A DNA stretch of 64,000 nt. Source: Bordetella genomosp. 11 (lineage in GTDB: Bacteria > Pseudomonadota > Gammaproteobacteria > Burkholderiales > Burkholderiaceae_B). Shown one piece after another: positions 8,449 to 16,600 of this stretch (positions within the stretch are counted from its first letter, which is position 1; the number at the start of each line of letters is the position of its first letter). A program made the translations under genes and the position numbers. The notes beneath the pieces were generated by a model. It was given only the letters and a program-made list of their open reading frames with translations. It was not told where the DNA came from and made no database searches. The DNA lies in NCBI RefSeq assembly GCF_002261215.1, contig NZ_NEVS01000001.1:744001-808000 (forward strand), read 5' to 3'.

Positions 8449-9020
8449 AGTTTCGACCGTCCAGGAATTCCGTTTTCGGGGTGCTGCTGCGCTCGCCGTG
8501 GTGGATGAGCGCCGGGATCGCCACCCTGTTGATCGTCGGCGCGGTCGCGGCCTTGCCCAGGGAGTATTGGGCGATCGGCGTTTTCGCCTCGATACCGTTC
8601 GCGGTGATCGCCGTCCTGGCCGGGCTGCGCCAACTAAGGACCCCATCCGCTGCGCGCGTGCAAGCCGTCGCCGCCGCCACGGCGGCCATGTCGTGGCAGG
8701 CGTTCTCCGGTGCCGTCCGAACCGGCCTGGAGCGCGACGGCTGCCAGGTCGAGCGCCTGAACGGCGGCGGCGCCGACTTTGTCCTGACCAAAGGCGGCCG
8801 CATCGCGGTAGTCAGCGCCCAGCGCTGGAAGGCCGCCCGCACGGGTATCGAAGCGGTGCGCGAGCTGCAGGCCGCGCGCGAACGCCATGGCGCGCACGAA
8901 GCGATCTATATCGCCTTGGGAGAAATTTCTCCTTCGGCGCGGGAGTACGCGGCCGCGAAGGATATTTCCTTCATGACCGCGCCCGAGCTGGCGAAGCTAT
9001 TGCGGGATTCGAAAGCCTGA
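8445..9020 (+). CDS. Membrane-anchored Mrr-like restriction endonuclease fold protein
   Basis: A 191-residue protein. Two hydrophobic helices (about residues 19-37 and 43-63) anchor it to the membrane. Residues 80-190 resemble the Mrr catalytic domain (SWQAFSGAVRTGLERDGCQVERLN, then GADFVLTKGGRIAVV). The PD-(D/E)xK site looks broken: the first Asp (GADF) is present, but the usual Q-x-K or E-x-K strand, normally written VQCKRW, reads VSAQRW. It may be a non-catalytic binding protein. It is translationally coupled to the S4 protein, an arrangement that argues for an RNA- or envelope-related housekeeping role rather than defence. Confidence 0.75.
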   Translation: MKFRPSRNSVFGVLLRSPWWMSAGIATLLIVGAVAALPREYWAIGVFASIPFAVIAVLAGLRQLRTPSAARVQAVAAATAAMSWQAFSGAVRTGLERDGCQVERLNGGGADFVLTKGGRIAVVSAQRWKAARTGIEAVRELQAARERHGAHEAIYIALGEISPSAREYAAAKDISFMTAPELAKLLRDSKA

Positions 9021-9059
9021 GGCGTGCGGGCAGGCCCGCCGCGGAATGTGTCCCGGGCA

Positions 9060-9560
9060 TTACCCGTTCTTCCCGAACCCGCCGGCGGCCCATTCGGCGG
9101 CCCGCTGCGCGCTGAGCTTGTAGGCCGGCGTCACACGGGTCTGGGCCAGTTGGCATCCGCTTTCGTCATAGGCGCTTAGCAGGGCATACGGATCGTCCTC
9201 GTCGGGGACGATATCCAACTTCACGGTGAGGCGCCCTTCGGCGGCGTCGATCTTCACGCTCTTGTGCAACGTGGCGTGCAGTTGCTGCTCGTGCCGCCGC
9301 AGGACTTCCCTGGCGGTTTTGACAAGGGTGAGGAAGGCGGGCGAGTCGAGCGGCTTGGGGTTCTTCTTGTCGCGACCCATGGTCCACGGGCCTACCAGCG
9401 CGGGCTCGGCTTCCCCATCCCGAGTCATTTCCACGGCCCAACCGTCGTCGTCTTCGTTCTTGATAATGCGGGCCGTCCAGCCGTCATCGCGCCAGAGCCT
9501 GGGCTCCTGCACTGTCGGGTCTCCGGATGGATCGGTATCCGGCGTTGGGGTGTCGTTCAC
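9060..9560 (-). CDS. Conserved hypothetical protein (GTG start)
   Basis: A 166-residue, acidic, soluble protein without signal peptide or membrane helix. The middle contains a WRDDGWTARIIKNEDDDGWAVEM segment with repeated Trp/Asp, and the end is alpha-helical. It looks like a protein widely kept in Bordetella-type genomes, with no known function. The start is GTG 9560 with AAGGAA eight bases upstream. Upstream in-frame codons cross the promoter of tspO. It is convergent with the Mrr-like gene. Confidence 0.7.
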   Translation of the reverse strand: MNDTPTPDTDPSGDPTVQEPRLWRDDGWTARIIKNEDDDGWAVEMTRDGEAEPALVGPWTMGRDKKNPKPLDSPAFLTLVKTAREVLRRHEQQLHATLHKSVKIDAAEGRLTVKLDIVPDEDDPYALLSAYDESGCQLAQTRVTPAYKLSAQRAAEWAAGGFGKNG

Positions 9561-9638
9561 TGCAATTATTCCTTCGGGGTCGGCGGTTCGCGGGTCGTCA
9601 ATGGTACCTTTATGTGCCGCTCCATGACTGGAGGGGCA

Positions 9639-10163
9639 ATGCATCGTTTCGATACGGAGTTGCCCATGACATCGGTTTCGGCGCGTCGCGCGATCATCGG
9701 CCTGGTCGGCTGGCTTGCCATCGGCTTCGTGGCTGCCGCGATCGGCGCCATCGCTTCGGTACAAGCGGCGGATTTCTATGCGCGGCTCGTCAGGCCCGAT
9801 TGGGCGCCGCCCGCGGGCGTGTTCGGCCCGGTGTGGTCCGTGCTGTACTTTCTGATGAGCGTGGCGGCATGGCTGGTCTGGCGGGCCGGCGGCTGGCGCG
9901 GGCAGTCTGGCGCGCTGCGTCTTTTTCTGGTGCAGCTCGCGCTGAACGCGCTATGGAGCTGCCTCTTCTTTGCCTGGCATCTGGGGGCCTGGGCCTTCGC
10001 GGATGTCTGCGTGTTGTGGCTGCTGATCCTGGCGACCCTGGTGGCCTTCTGGCGTGTCCGTCCGCTGGCCGGCGTGCTGCTCCTGCCTTATCTGGCATGG
10101 GTCGGTTTCGCGACGGTGCTTTGCTATCGGGTGTGGCGCTTGAACCCCGGGCTGCTGGGATAG
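9639..10163 (+). CDS. tspO: TspO/MBR family tryptophan-rich sensory protein
   Basis: A 174-residue, five-helix membrane protein of the TspO/peripheral benzodiazepine receptor family, which binds porphyrins and affects tetrapyrrole and stress responses. Recognisable are RPDWAPPAGVFGPVWSVLYFLMSVAAWLVW (the conserved W-x-P-P-x-x-x-F-x-x-x-W loop and helix 2), LNALWSCLFFAWH (helix 3) and LPYLAWVGFATVLCYRVWRLN (the helix 5 signature). ATG 9639 has GGAGG at 9630-9634. A second ATG at 9666, also with GGAG upstream, would give the more usual 165 residues. It is divergent from the hypothetical gene at 9560. Confidence 0.93.
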   Translation: MHRFDTELPMTSVSARRAIIGLVGWLAIGFVAAAIGAIASVQAADFYARLVRPDWAPPAGVFGPVWSVLYFLMSVAAWLVWRAGGWRGQSGALRLFLVQLALNALWSCLFFAWHLGAWAFADVCVLWLLILATLVAFWRVRPLAGVLLLPYLAWVGFATVLCYRVWRLNPGLLG

Positions 10164-10203
10164 TTTTTCTAGTGCGATCTGGCAATTTATCTGGGTTGTG
10201 AGG

Positions 10204-10217
10204 CTATCGCGCGATAG
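10204..10217. promoter_or_regulatory. Perfect 14-bp palindrome upstream of an SDR gene
   Basis: CTATCGCGCGATAG is a full palindrome lying 65 bp upstream of the SDR start at 10282. It sits in the 118-bp gap after tspO and looks like a dimeric repressor site. No regulator gene adjoins it, so the cognate protein is unknown. Confidence 0.4.
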
Positions 10218-10281
10218 ATATCCTTCTGGTCGTGCGATGAATTTCTCGCGCTTCCTTCCGGCCAAATACCAGGTTTGAAAA

Positions 10282-11043
10282 ATGAATACCGATACGCAGG
10301 CACCGGCGATCCTGATCACCGGTGGCAGTCGCGGCGTAGGCGCGGCGACCGCGCGTCTCGCCGCCGCGCGGGGCTACGATGTCGCGATCAGCTTCGTTTC
10401 CAACGAAGCCGCGGCCCTCGCGGTGGTGGCCGACGTGCGCGCCGCGGGCCGCCGGGCCTTGGCGGTGCGCGCGGACAGCGCGGACCCCGCGCAGGTCGCC
10501 AACTTGTTCGACGCGATCGACCGTGAGTTCGGCCGGCTGGATGTCCTGGTGAACAACGCCGCGATGCTGGCGCGCCAATCCCGTCTGGAGGATCTGGGAT
10601 TCGAACGGATGACGCGCATCTTCGCGGTCAACGCGATCGGCCCCATCCTGTGCGCGCAGCAGGCCGCTAAGCGCATGTCCTATCGCCACAACGGCCGGGG
10701 CGGTGTCGTGATCAATGTCTCGTCGGCGTCGGCCCGGCTGGGCAGCCCGAACGAATATGTCGATTACGCCGCTTCCAAGGGCGCCCTGGAGACCTTCACG
10801 ATCGGCTTCGCCAAGGAAGTCGCGCGGGAGGGGATACGCGTCAACTGCATCCGCCCGGGCCACATCTACACCGAGATGCACGCCAGCTGTGGCGAGCCGG
10901 GACGGGTGGACCGCGTGAAAGACTCGATCCCGATGGGGAGAGGCGGCCAGCCCGAAGAGGTGGCGAACGCCATCCTGTGGCTTGCGAGCAGCGAGGCTTC
11001 TTTTGTGACGGGTACCTTCCTGGATGTCACGGGCGGGAAGTGA
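10282..11043 (+). CDS. SDR family NAD(P)-dependent oxidoreductase
   Basis: A 253-residue classical short-chain dehydrogenase. The coenzyme site TGGSRGVGAAT is at residues 13-23, NNAA at about 91-94, and the catalytic set is SSASARLGSPNEYVDYAASKGAL with Ser, Tyr and Lys in the usual spacing. It ends in VTGTFLDVTGGK. Family members with this layout reduce sugars, keto acids or acyl carriers, and the specific substrate is not evident. ATG 10282 is preceded only by a weak AGG. It stands alone between tspO and a convergent exporter gene. Confidence 0.9.
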   Translation: MNTDTQAPAILITGGSRGVGAATARLAAARGYDVAISFVSNEAAALAVVADVRAAGRRALAVRADSADPAQVANLFDAIDREFGRLDVLVNNAAMLARQSRLEDLGFERMTRIFAVNAIGPILCAQQAAKRMSYRHNGRGGVVINVSSASARLGSPNEYVDYAASKGALETFTIGFAKEVAREGIRVNCIRPGHIYTEMHASCGEPGRVDRVKDSIPMGRGGQPEEVANAILWLASSEASFVTGTFLDVTGGK

Positions 11044-11060
11044 TGCGGGGCGCGCCCGCA
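11044..11060. terminator. Small hairpin between convergent genes
   Basis: TGCGGG (11044-11049) pairs perfectly with CCCGCA (11055-11060) around a 5-base loop, starting at the base after the SDR stop codon. There is no U-run, so it is only a possible terminator. Confidence 0.35.
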
Positions 11061-11097
11061 CCGTGTCCCCGGCCGCGCCGGAACGACGGCGCCGGAT

Positions 11098-11982
11098 CTA
11101 GGCTTGCAGGGAGACCGCCGGCGTGACGGTCCGCCGCTGTGCCGTCAGGGCACAGCCCATCGACGCCGTCATGATGAATCCGATCGCCAGCCACTGCATC
11201 GGGCGGAGATGCTCATCCAGGAATGCCAGCGCCAGCAGTGCCGCCATCGCGGGCTCCATGCTTAGCATGACCCCGAAGGCCTGCTTCGGCAGGCGCTTGA
11301 GCGCCACCATTTCCAGGGAGATCGGAATCGCGCTGGAGAGCGCGGCCACGCATAGGCCGACCAGGAGTACCGTCGGCGACAGCAGGGCGGTGCCGGCCCG
11401 CGCCACGCCGATCGGCACGACCACCATCGCGGCCACCGTCAGGCCCAGCGCCACGGAGTGGCCGGCATGCAAATGTCCCAGCCGTTTCCCTGCCACGATG
11501 TAGGTGGCCCACATGGCGGCGGCGGCCAGCGCGAACAGCACGCCCGCCGGGTCCAGCGTGCCCGCGCCGCTTCCGCCGGGCAGCAGCAGGCCGAGTCCGG
11601 CGACTGCCAACACGACCCACGCGAAATCCGCCAGGCGGCGCGAGGCCAGCAGGGCAACGATCAGGGGACCCGAAAATTCGATCGCCACGGCGACCCCGAA
11701 CGGGATCGTGCGCAGCGCCAGGTAAAAGCAGAGGTTCATCGCGCCCAGCGCCACGCCGTAGCAGACGATGCCGCGGCCATCGCCGTGTCGCAGGGGCCAG
11801 CGCCATGGCCGCCACAGCAGCAGTAGCAGCAGGGCGGAGAATCCGACGCGCACCGCGGTCGTGCCCTCGGCGCCGACAAGAGGGAACAGCGTGTGCTTGG
11901 CCCATGAGGTGCCAAGCCCGAGAAACGTCACGGAGCCAAGAACGGACAACAACGGCAAAAGCGGAGGGCGGGGCGCGGTCAT
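11098..11982 (-). CDS. EamA/RhtA-like drug-metabolite exporter
   Basis: A 294-residue, ten-helix transporter with two EamA repeats (about residues 10-140 and 150-285). LALRTIPFGVAVAIEFSGPLIVAL and the mirrored LKRLPKQAFGVMLSMEPAMAALLA are typical of the RhtA subgroup, which exports threonine, homoserine and other amino acids. The assignment to amino-acid export is by family only. ATG 11982 begins at the expected first helix. Upstream frame extension is without homology and overlaps the 3' end of the neighbouring hydrolase gene. Confidence 0.88.
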   Translation of the reverse strand: MTAPRPPLLPLLSVLGSVTFLGLGTSWAKHTLFPLVGAEGTTAVRVGFSALLLLLLWRPWRWPLRHGDGRGIVCYGVALGAMNLCFYLALRTIPFGVAVAIEFSGPLIVALLASRRLADFAWVVLAVAGLGLLLPGGSGAGTLDPAGVLFALAAAAMWATYIVAGKRLGHLHAGHSVALGLTVAAMVVVPIGVARAGTALLSPTVLLVGLCVAALSSAIPISLEMVALKRLPKQAFGVMLSMEPAMAALLALAFLDEHLRPMQWLAIGFIMTASMGCALTAQRRTVTPAVSLQA

Positions 11983-12035
11983 ATCGGGCCTATGAAGGAC
12001 CGCGATTTTGCCGCATTTTTGCCCCGCTTGCCGGG

Positions 12036-13373
12036 TTATCGGTCGAAATACCCCTGCTGGATGGCCCGCAGCCATACGGGACCGATGACGCGGACCTGGC
12101 GGTTGACGATGCTGTGGTTGAAGCCTTCGATGCGGATCAGCACGTGCTTGCCGATGTAGGGTGCCATCATGGTGCGGGCAGCCTCCATCCATTCGACGGG
12201 GTAGACCTCATCGTAGGTGCCGTTCATATCCCAGACCGGCAGCCCCTTCAACGCCGGCCCCGGCATGCTGGTCGCCAGGATGTCGTTCAGCATTTTGTTG
12301 AAGCCGGCCTGCTTCATCCTGGCGGGGACGAAGGGCGCCATGTACAGCCGCAGGGCAAGTTCGGACAGCGCGCCCACGTTGTAGAACATGATGGGGTCTT
12401 CGACTTCCTTGAAGCGCGGTTCTTTCAGGTCGCGTTCCCAGCGCGCGTCTTTTTCGGCGGGATCCGCCCGCTTGTTGTAGAACTCGAAATCGGCGCGTCC
12501 GCGGCCGCGCACGCGCAAGGCCGATTTCTCATAAGGCCAATCCCAACGTCCCGCCTGGGCGGCGCCGTAGTAGTACGCCACGCCGGGAGGGGATGAGCCC
12601 CAGTTCAGGTAGCCATCCGGGCGCACGCGCTCGGCCAGCGGCCACATCAACGCGCCGCCGGTGGAAAAGCCCCAGTACAGGACCATCGATTTCTTGCGTT
12701 CCTTGTCGGACAGCGTGCTGCGCAGGCCGGCCTCCAGCCCGTCGACCATGGCGACCGGCGTCGCGGCAACCATTTCATTGAACAGCTGCGTGCCTGGCTT
12801 GGGAAAGCGCACGTACTCGCTGCCGCTCTTGCTGGCTGTATTGCCCGCCGGCTGAATGGTGTAGTCGTCCTTGGACCAGTACGCCTTCTGGTGCTGCGAG
12901 AAGATCGGCATGCGTTCGTCAAGCGGGATGGTCTCCCAGGTCCCGCTGCGATCGGGCGCGAAGAAGTTCCAGCGGCCCACGCGCGTCAAGGCAATGAAAG
13001 TGACGCCGCGCTTGGCCAGCCATACGCCGATGCCTTCCTTGCCTTCATCCGTTTCGATGAATCCATTCGCACTGGAGCTGCCTTCTTCCGTGGCCACCAG
13101 TACGACCTTGCGCCCGTTATGCATCAAGGGCTTCGCGGGTTCCAGGCGCATGACCACCTGGGTGAAGGTCATGCCGTTGGCGGGATAGTCGACGTAGGTG
13201 ACCTTCTTCGTGAATTGAGTGGTCTCCGGGTAGTCCTTGCCGCCGAGTATTTCTTCGACCTGTGCTTGCGGCAGTGTTCCCTTGTCCGCCGGCAGCGTCC
13301 AGGCCGCGGCGGTGGTCATGTATAGGGCGGAAAGCGCCGCAGCAACCGCCCCGGCGATGAATTTGTACGGCAT
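12036..13373 (-). CDS. Secreted alpha/beta-hydrolase-like protein of unknown function
   Basis: A 445-residue protein with a clear signal peptide (MPYKFIAGAVAAALSALYM, cleaved near TTAAA-W) and therefore exported. The middle has a nucleophile-elbow-like GFSTGG in a strand-turn-helix context (residues about 243-248), a late acidic stretch (WDMNGTYDEVYP) and a final His in GFNHSIVN. Together these look like the Ser-Asp-His triad of an alpha/beta hydrolase. I do not recognise the subfamily or substrate. It reads in the same direction as the RHS operon, 275 bp behind its end; that gap holds no gene and presumably its promoter. Confidence 0.65.
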   Translation of the reverse strand: MPYKFIAGAVAAALSALYMTTAAAWTLPADKGTLPQAQVEEILGGKDYPETTQFTKKVTYVDYPANGMTFTQVVMRLEPAKPLMHNGRKVVLVATEEGSSSANGFIETDEGKEGIGVWLAKRGVTFIALTRVGRWNFFAPDRSGTWETIPLDERMPIFSQHQKAYWSKDDYTIQPAGNTASKSGSEYVRFPKPGTQLFNEMVAATPVAMVDGLEAGLRSTLSDKERKKSMVLYWGFSTGGALMWPLAERVRPDGYLNWGSSPPGVAYYYGAAQAGRWDWPYEKSALRVRGRGRADFEFYNKRADPAEKDARWERDLKEPRFKEVEDPIMFYNVGALSELALRLYMAPFVPARMKQAGFNKMLNDILATSMPGPALKGLPVWDMNGTYDEVYPVEWMEAARTMMAPYIGKHVLIRIEGFNHSIVNRQVRVIGPVWLRAIQQGYFDR

Positions 13374-13648
13374 GGGTGAATAGGTCCGTCTGGTGATTGA
13401 TGGGTGGCTGACGCGCCGCGGCGCTGGCTGATGAAAGTGCCCCACCGCGCGAACGGCACGGGCATGGTGCCACGGTCGCGACCGGGAAAATCGGCGCTTC
13501 CCCGATGTGGCGCGCACATTCCCCATATTGGCGCGGGCGTGCACTGCATCGCGGCGGAATTTGCGGCGTTCGGGCAACACCATGAAGCAGGGTTCATCCC
13601 AGGACGGGTTCGACGGTCTCTATTGCACGTGCACCACGCGAAGAACGG

Positions 13649-16600
13649 CTACAGCCATTTCCACGGTTTGAGCGTGCGGTCCCAATCGATCTCGTCGGGG
13701 TCCACCGTCCAGGTTTCCTTCGCATAGTCGTAGGCCGCTCCCGGCGCGTGATAGGCCGCGCTGCCGATGGCCCAGCCGGCGGCGGCGGTGGCGCCCAGCA
13801 CCCGCGAGCCGGTGCGCTCCTCTACCCAGGAGCCCGCGTCCATGGCGTTTTCCTTGTCGACGTAGTTGTTGTAGAGATTGGTGCCGATACGAACGCCGAT
13901 CACGCCGGAGCTGATGATCGCGCCGGGCACGCCGATCCAGCGGCCCGCGGCCAGCAGGGTATTGGAGCCGGCCAGCATGCCGCCGATTTCCAGGCCGCCG
14001 GCGACGAAGCCGCTGGCGTCCAGGCCCGCGGCAAACCAATTGCCCTCGCGGATGTCGTCGCCCAGCGACGAGATCGACGCGTAGGTGCCGCCGGCCAGGT
14101 TGTAGGCGCCCCAGGCGCGGTTCAGCCCGCGCCAGCCGGGGCGGTTCCAGAACTTGTTCAGGTCGCGTTCGCGGGCGACGCCGCCGGCGGATACGTCCCA
14201 GGGATCGCCGCGCGCGCGCGAGCGGATATCGGCCTGCCGCGCGCTGGCGCCCTGGGATTTGTTCACGCTGGCGTCCTGCCAGCGATGATCCTGCGGGCGC
14301 ACGGTGTCCGCGCCGGGCGCGCCGCTGCGAATGACATGCTGAAGCTCGACGGCATGGTCGAGGTTGACGTTGGGCGGACGCCGGCCCTGTTCGTCGCGCA
14401 GGCGCACTTCGGCCAGGTCCGCCAACGTTTCGTTGGCCGCGCGGATATCGTCCGTTTTGCTTCTCAAGCCTTCCAGCGGCGAACGCATGCCGACGCCGCG
14501 ATCCAGCGGGTCGCGGATGCGCTGCCTGTAGGCGCGGATCTTGGCGCGGTCGAAGTTGTTGGGCACGGCGAGCGTGAAGCCCGACGGATGGCGGAACATC
14601 CACTCGGCCCCCAGCGTGGCGGTGACGCCGGCGAATTCGGGCCGGCTTTCCAGGCCCAGCGGGTCGGCGAACGCCAAGGGGTTGTTGCGCACGAAGACGT
14701 AGAAGTTGGGGCCATCGGTCTGGCCCTTGGGGTCGCGTTGCAGGAAGCGGCCGGTCGCGGGCTCGTAGGCGCGGAATACGAAATCCAGTTTGCCGGTCTC
14801 GTCTATGCGTCGCTTGCCGGCGTAGCCGAACGGATTGTCGTCGCTGGGAACCATTGTCCGCAACGGCACGCCAAACGGATCGTAGATGTAGAAGTTGCGT
14901 TTGCCCGACCGATCGAACAGGTAACGCACCGAGTGCCGCGCATCGAACATCGGGAAGTTGTCGCGGCCGGCACCGGAGACGATCAGCGCGTCGGAACGGA
15001 CAGGGTCCCATACGATGCTGCGGGCAAGCTGGCCGCCTTCGTACTCCTCGATCGCTTCCTGGCCGTCGCGAAGGAAAAGGCGCAGCGTACCGGCCTGTCG
15101 CTCCGCGTGCAGGCGCCCCAGCCCGTCGTAGTAGCGCTCGATCGTGCGGTTGTCCGACCGGCGGGTGGCCGTGACGAGCTGATTTCGAAAGTCGTAGACG
15201 TAGGTCCAGGCCTCGTCCTGGACCAGGTTCCCGTTGCCGTCGTAGCGCCGTTCGGCGGTGTCGACCCGCGTGTACTGGTCCAGCTCGTTGACGGCGTAGC
15301 TGATGCCGGTGCCGCCCGCGATGCTGCTGGTCCGGTTCCCCGCCAGGTCGTAGCGCCAGCTGCCGGCATCCTGCGCCGCGGCCAAATCGAAAAAGCGCGC
15401 ATCGATCGGCGCCTGCAGGTCGGGCAGCGGGTCCGGCAAGGGCTGCGCGGGCGGCGACAACGGGGCCATATCCAGCGGCGTGGCGGGCATGGCGGTACGC
15501 CAGTCGGACAGGCGCGACAAGCTGTCGTAGGCGAACGCCTGCCGCGTGCCGAAGTCCTGGCCGGCCTCGACCGCGTTGCGTACATTGCCCAGCGCGTCGT
15601 GCAGGTATTGCGCGGTCAGTATGGGCGTGCCATCGACCGAGTGGCGGACCTCGTCGACACGCCCACCGGCATCGACGCGGAAATCGGTGGCGGGGCCGCC
15701 GGCGCGGGACAGCCGGGAGGGGCTGAGGCCGGCATATCCGAAACCGGCCAGCGGCGCGTCGTCCGCGGTCGCGGGGTCCCCCGGCCAATCCGTGCCGCGT
15801 TGTTGTTGCGCGATGGCGACGACGCGGTCCAGGGCGTCGCGTCGATAGCGCAGCGCGCGGCCGGAGGGATAGCGCAACAGCTCGGCCGCCCCGGTGTTGG
15901 AGAACCGGCGTTGGATCGCGAAGGTCCGGGCCGGATCGGCGCCCGGCACTCCCGGGAAGCTGACGGTCTCTTCAAGGACATGGTCCAGGGAGTCATGGCG
16001 CAGGCCGATGTCGACGAAGTCGTTGGCGACGCGGCGCATCCGGCCCAGCCCATCGTATTCCACGCGCTGTTCGCTGGCGCCGCCCAGCTCGACGCCGGAG
16101 GCGAGTGCCGAGCGGTCGATGTGCAGCACGGTATTGCGGTTCAGCGCGTCCCAGGAAAAATAGCGGACCGCGCCGTTGCGATCGTGATAGGAAACCATAT
16201 TGCCGGCGGCGTCGTACTGCGCGAGATCCGCGCTTGCATCCGGCAGGACGGTGGAGGCCAGTCGTCCCGCCGTATCGTAGACGTAGCGCGTGACGCGACC
16301 CAGCGCGTCCGTTTGCGAGACCTTCTTGTCGTCCAGGTCCCAGCCAAAGCGTATCTCCACCGGCTGCGGCGTGCCGCCGGCCGAGGCGGACGACAGCATC
16401 TGCCGGTTGCGTACCAGCCGGCGGAACACGTCGTACTCGTTGCGCACCGTGTTGCCCAGCGGGTCGGTGATCGCCACCACATCGCCACGGCTATCGTAGG
16501 CCTGGCGCACGACCGCGGTTGTCGTCGCATGGGCAGTCCGGCGGTTGAGCTCGTCGTAGGTCCAGGTCTCGGCGTAGTGCTGCGTGCCCAGCACGGTGCC

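Noticed and set aside
9027..9040. GCGGGC-AG-GCCCGC as terminator of the Mrr-like gene
   Set aside because: The loop would be only two bases and no U-run follows.
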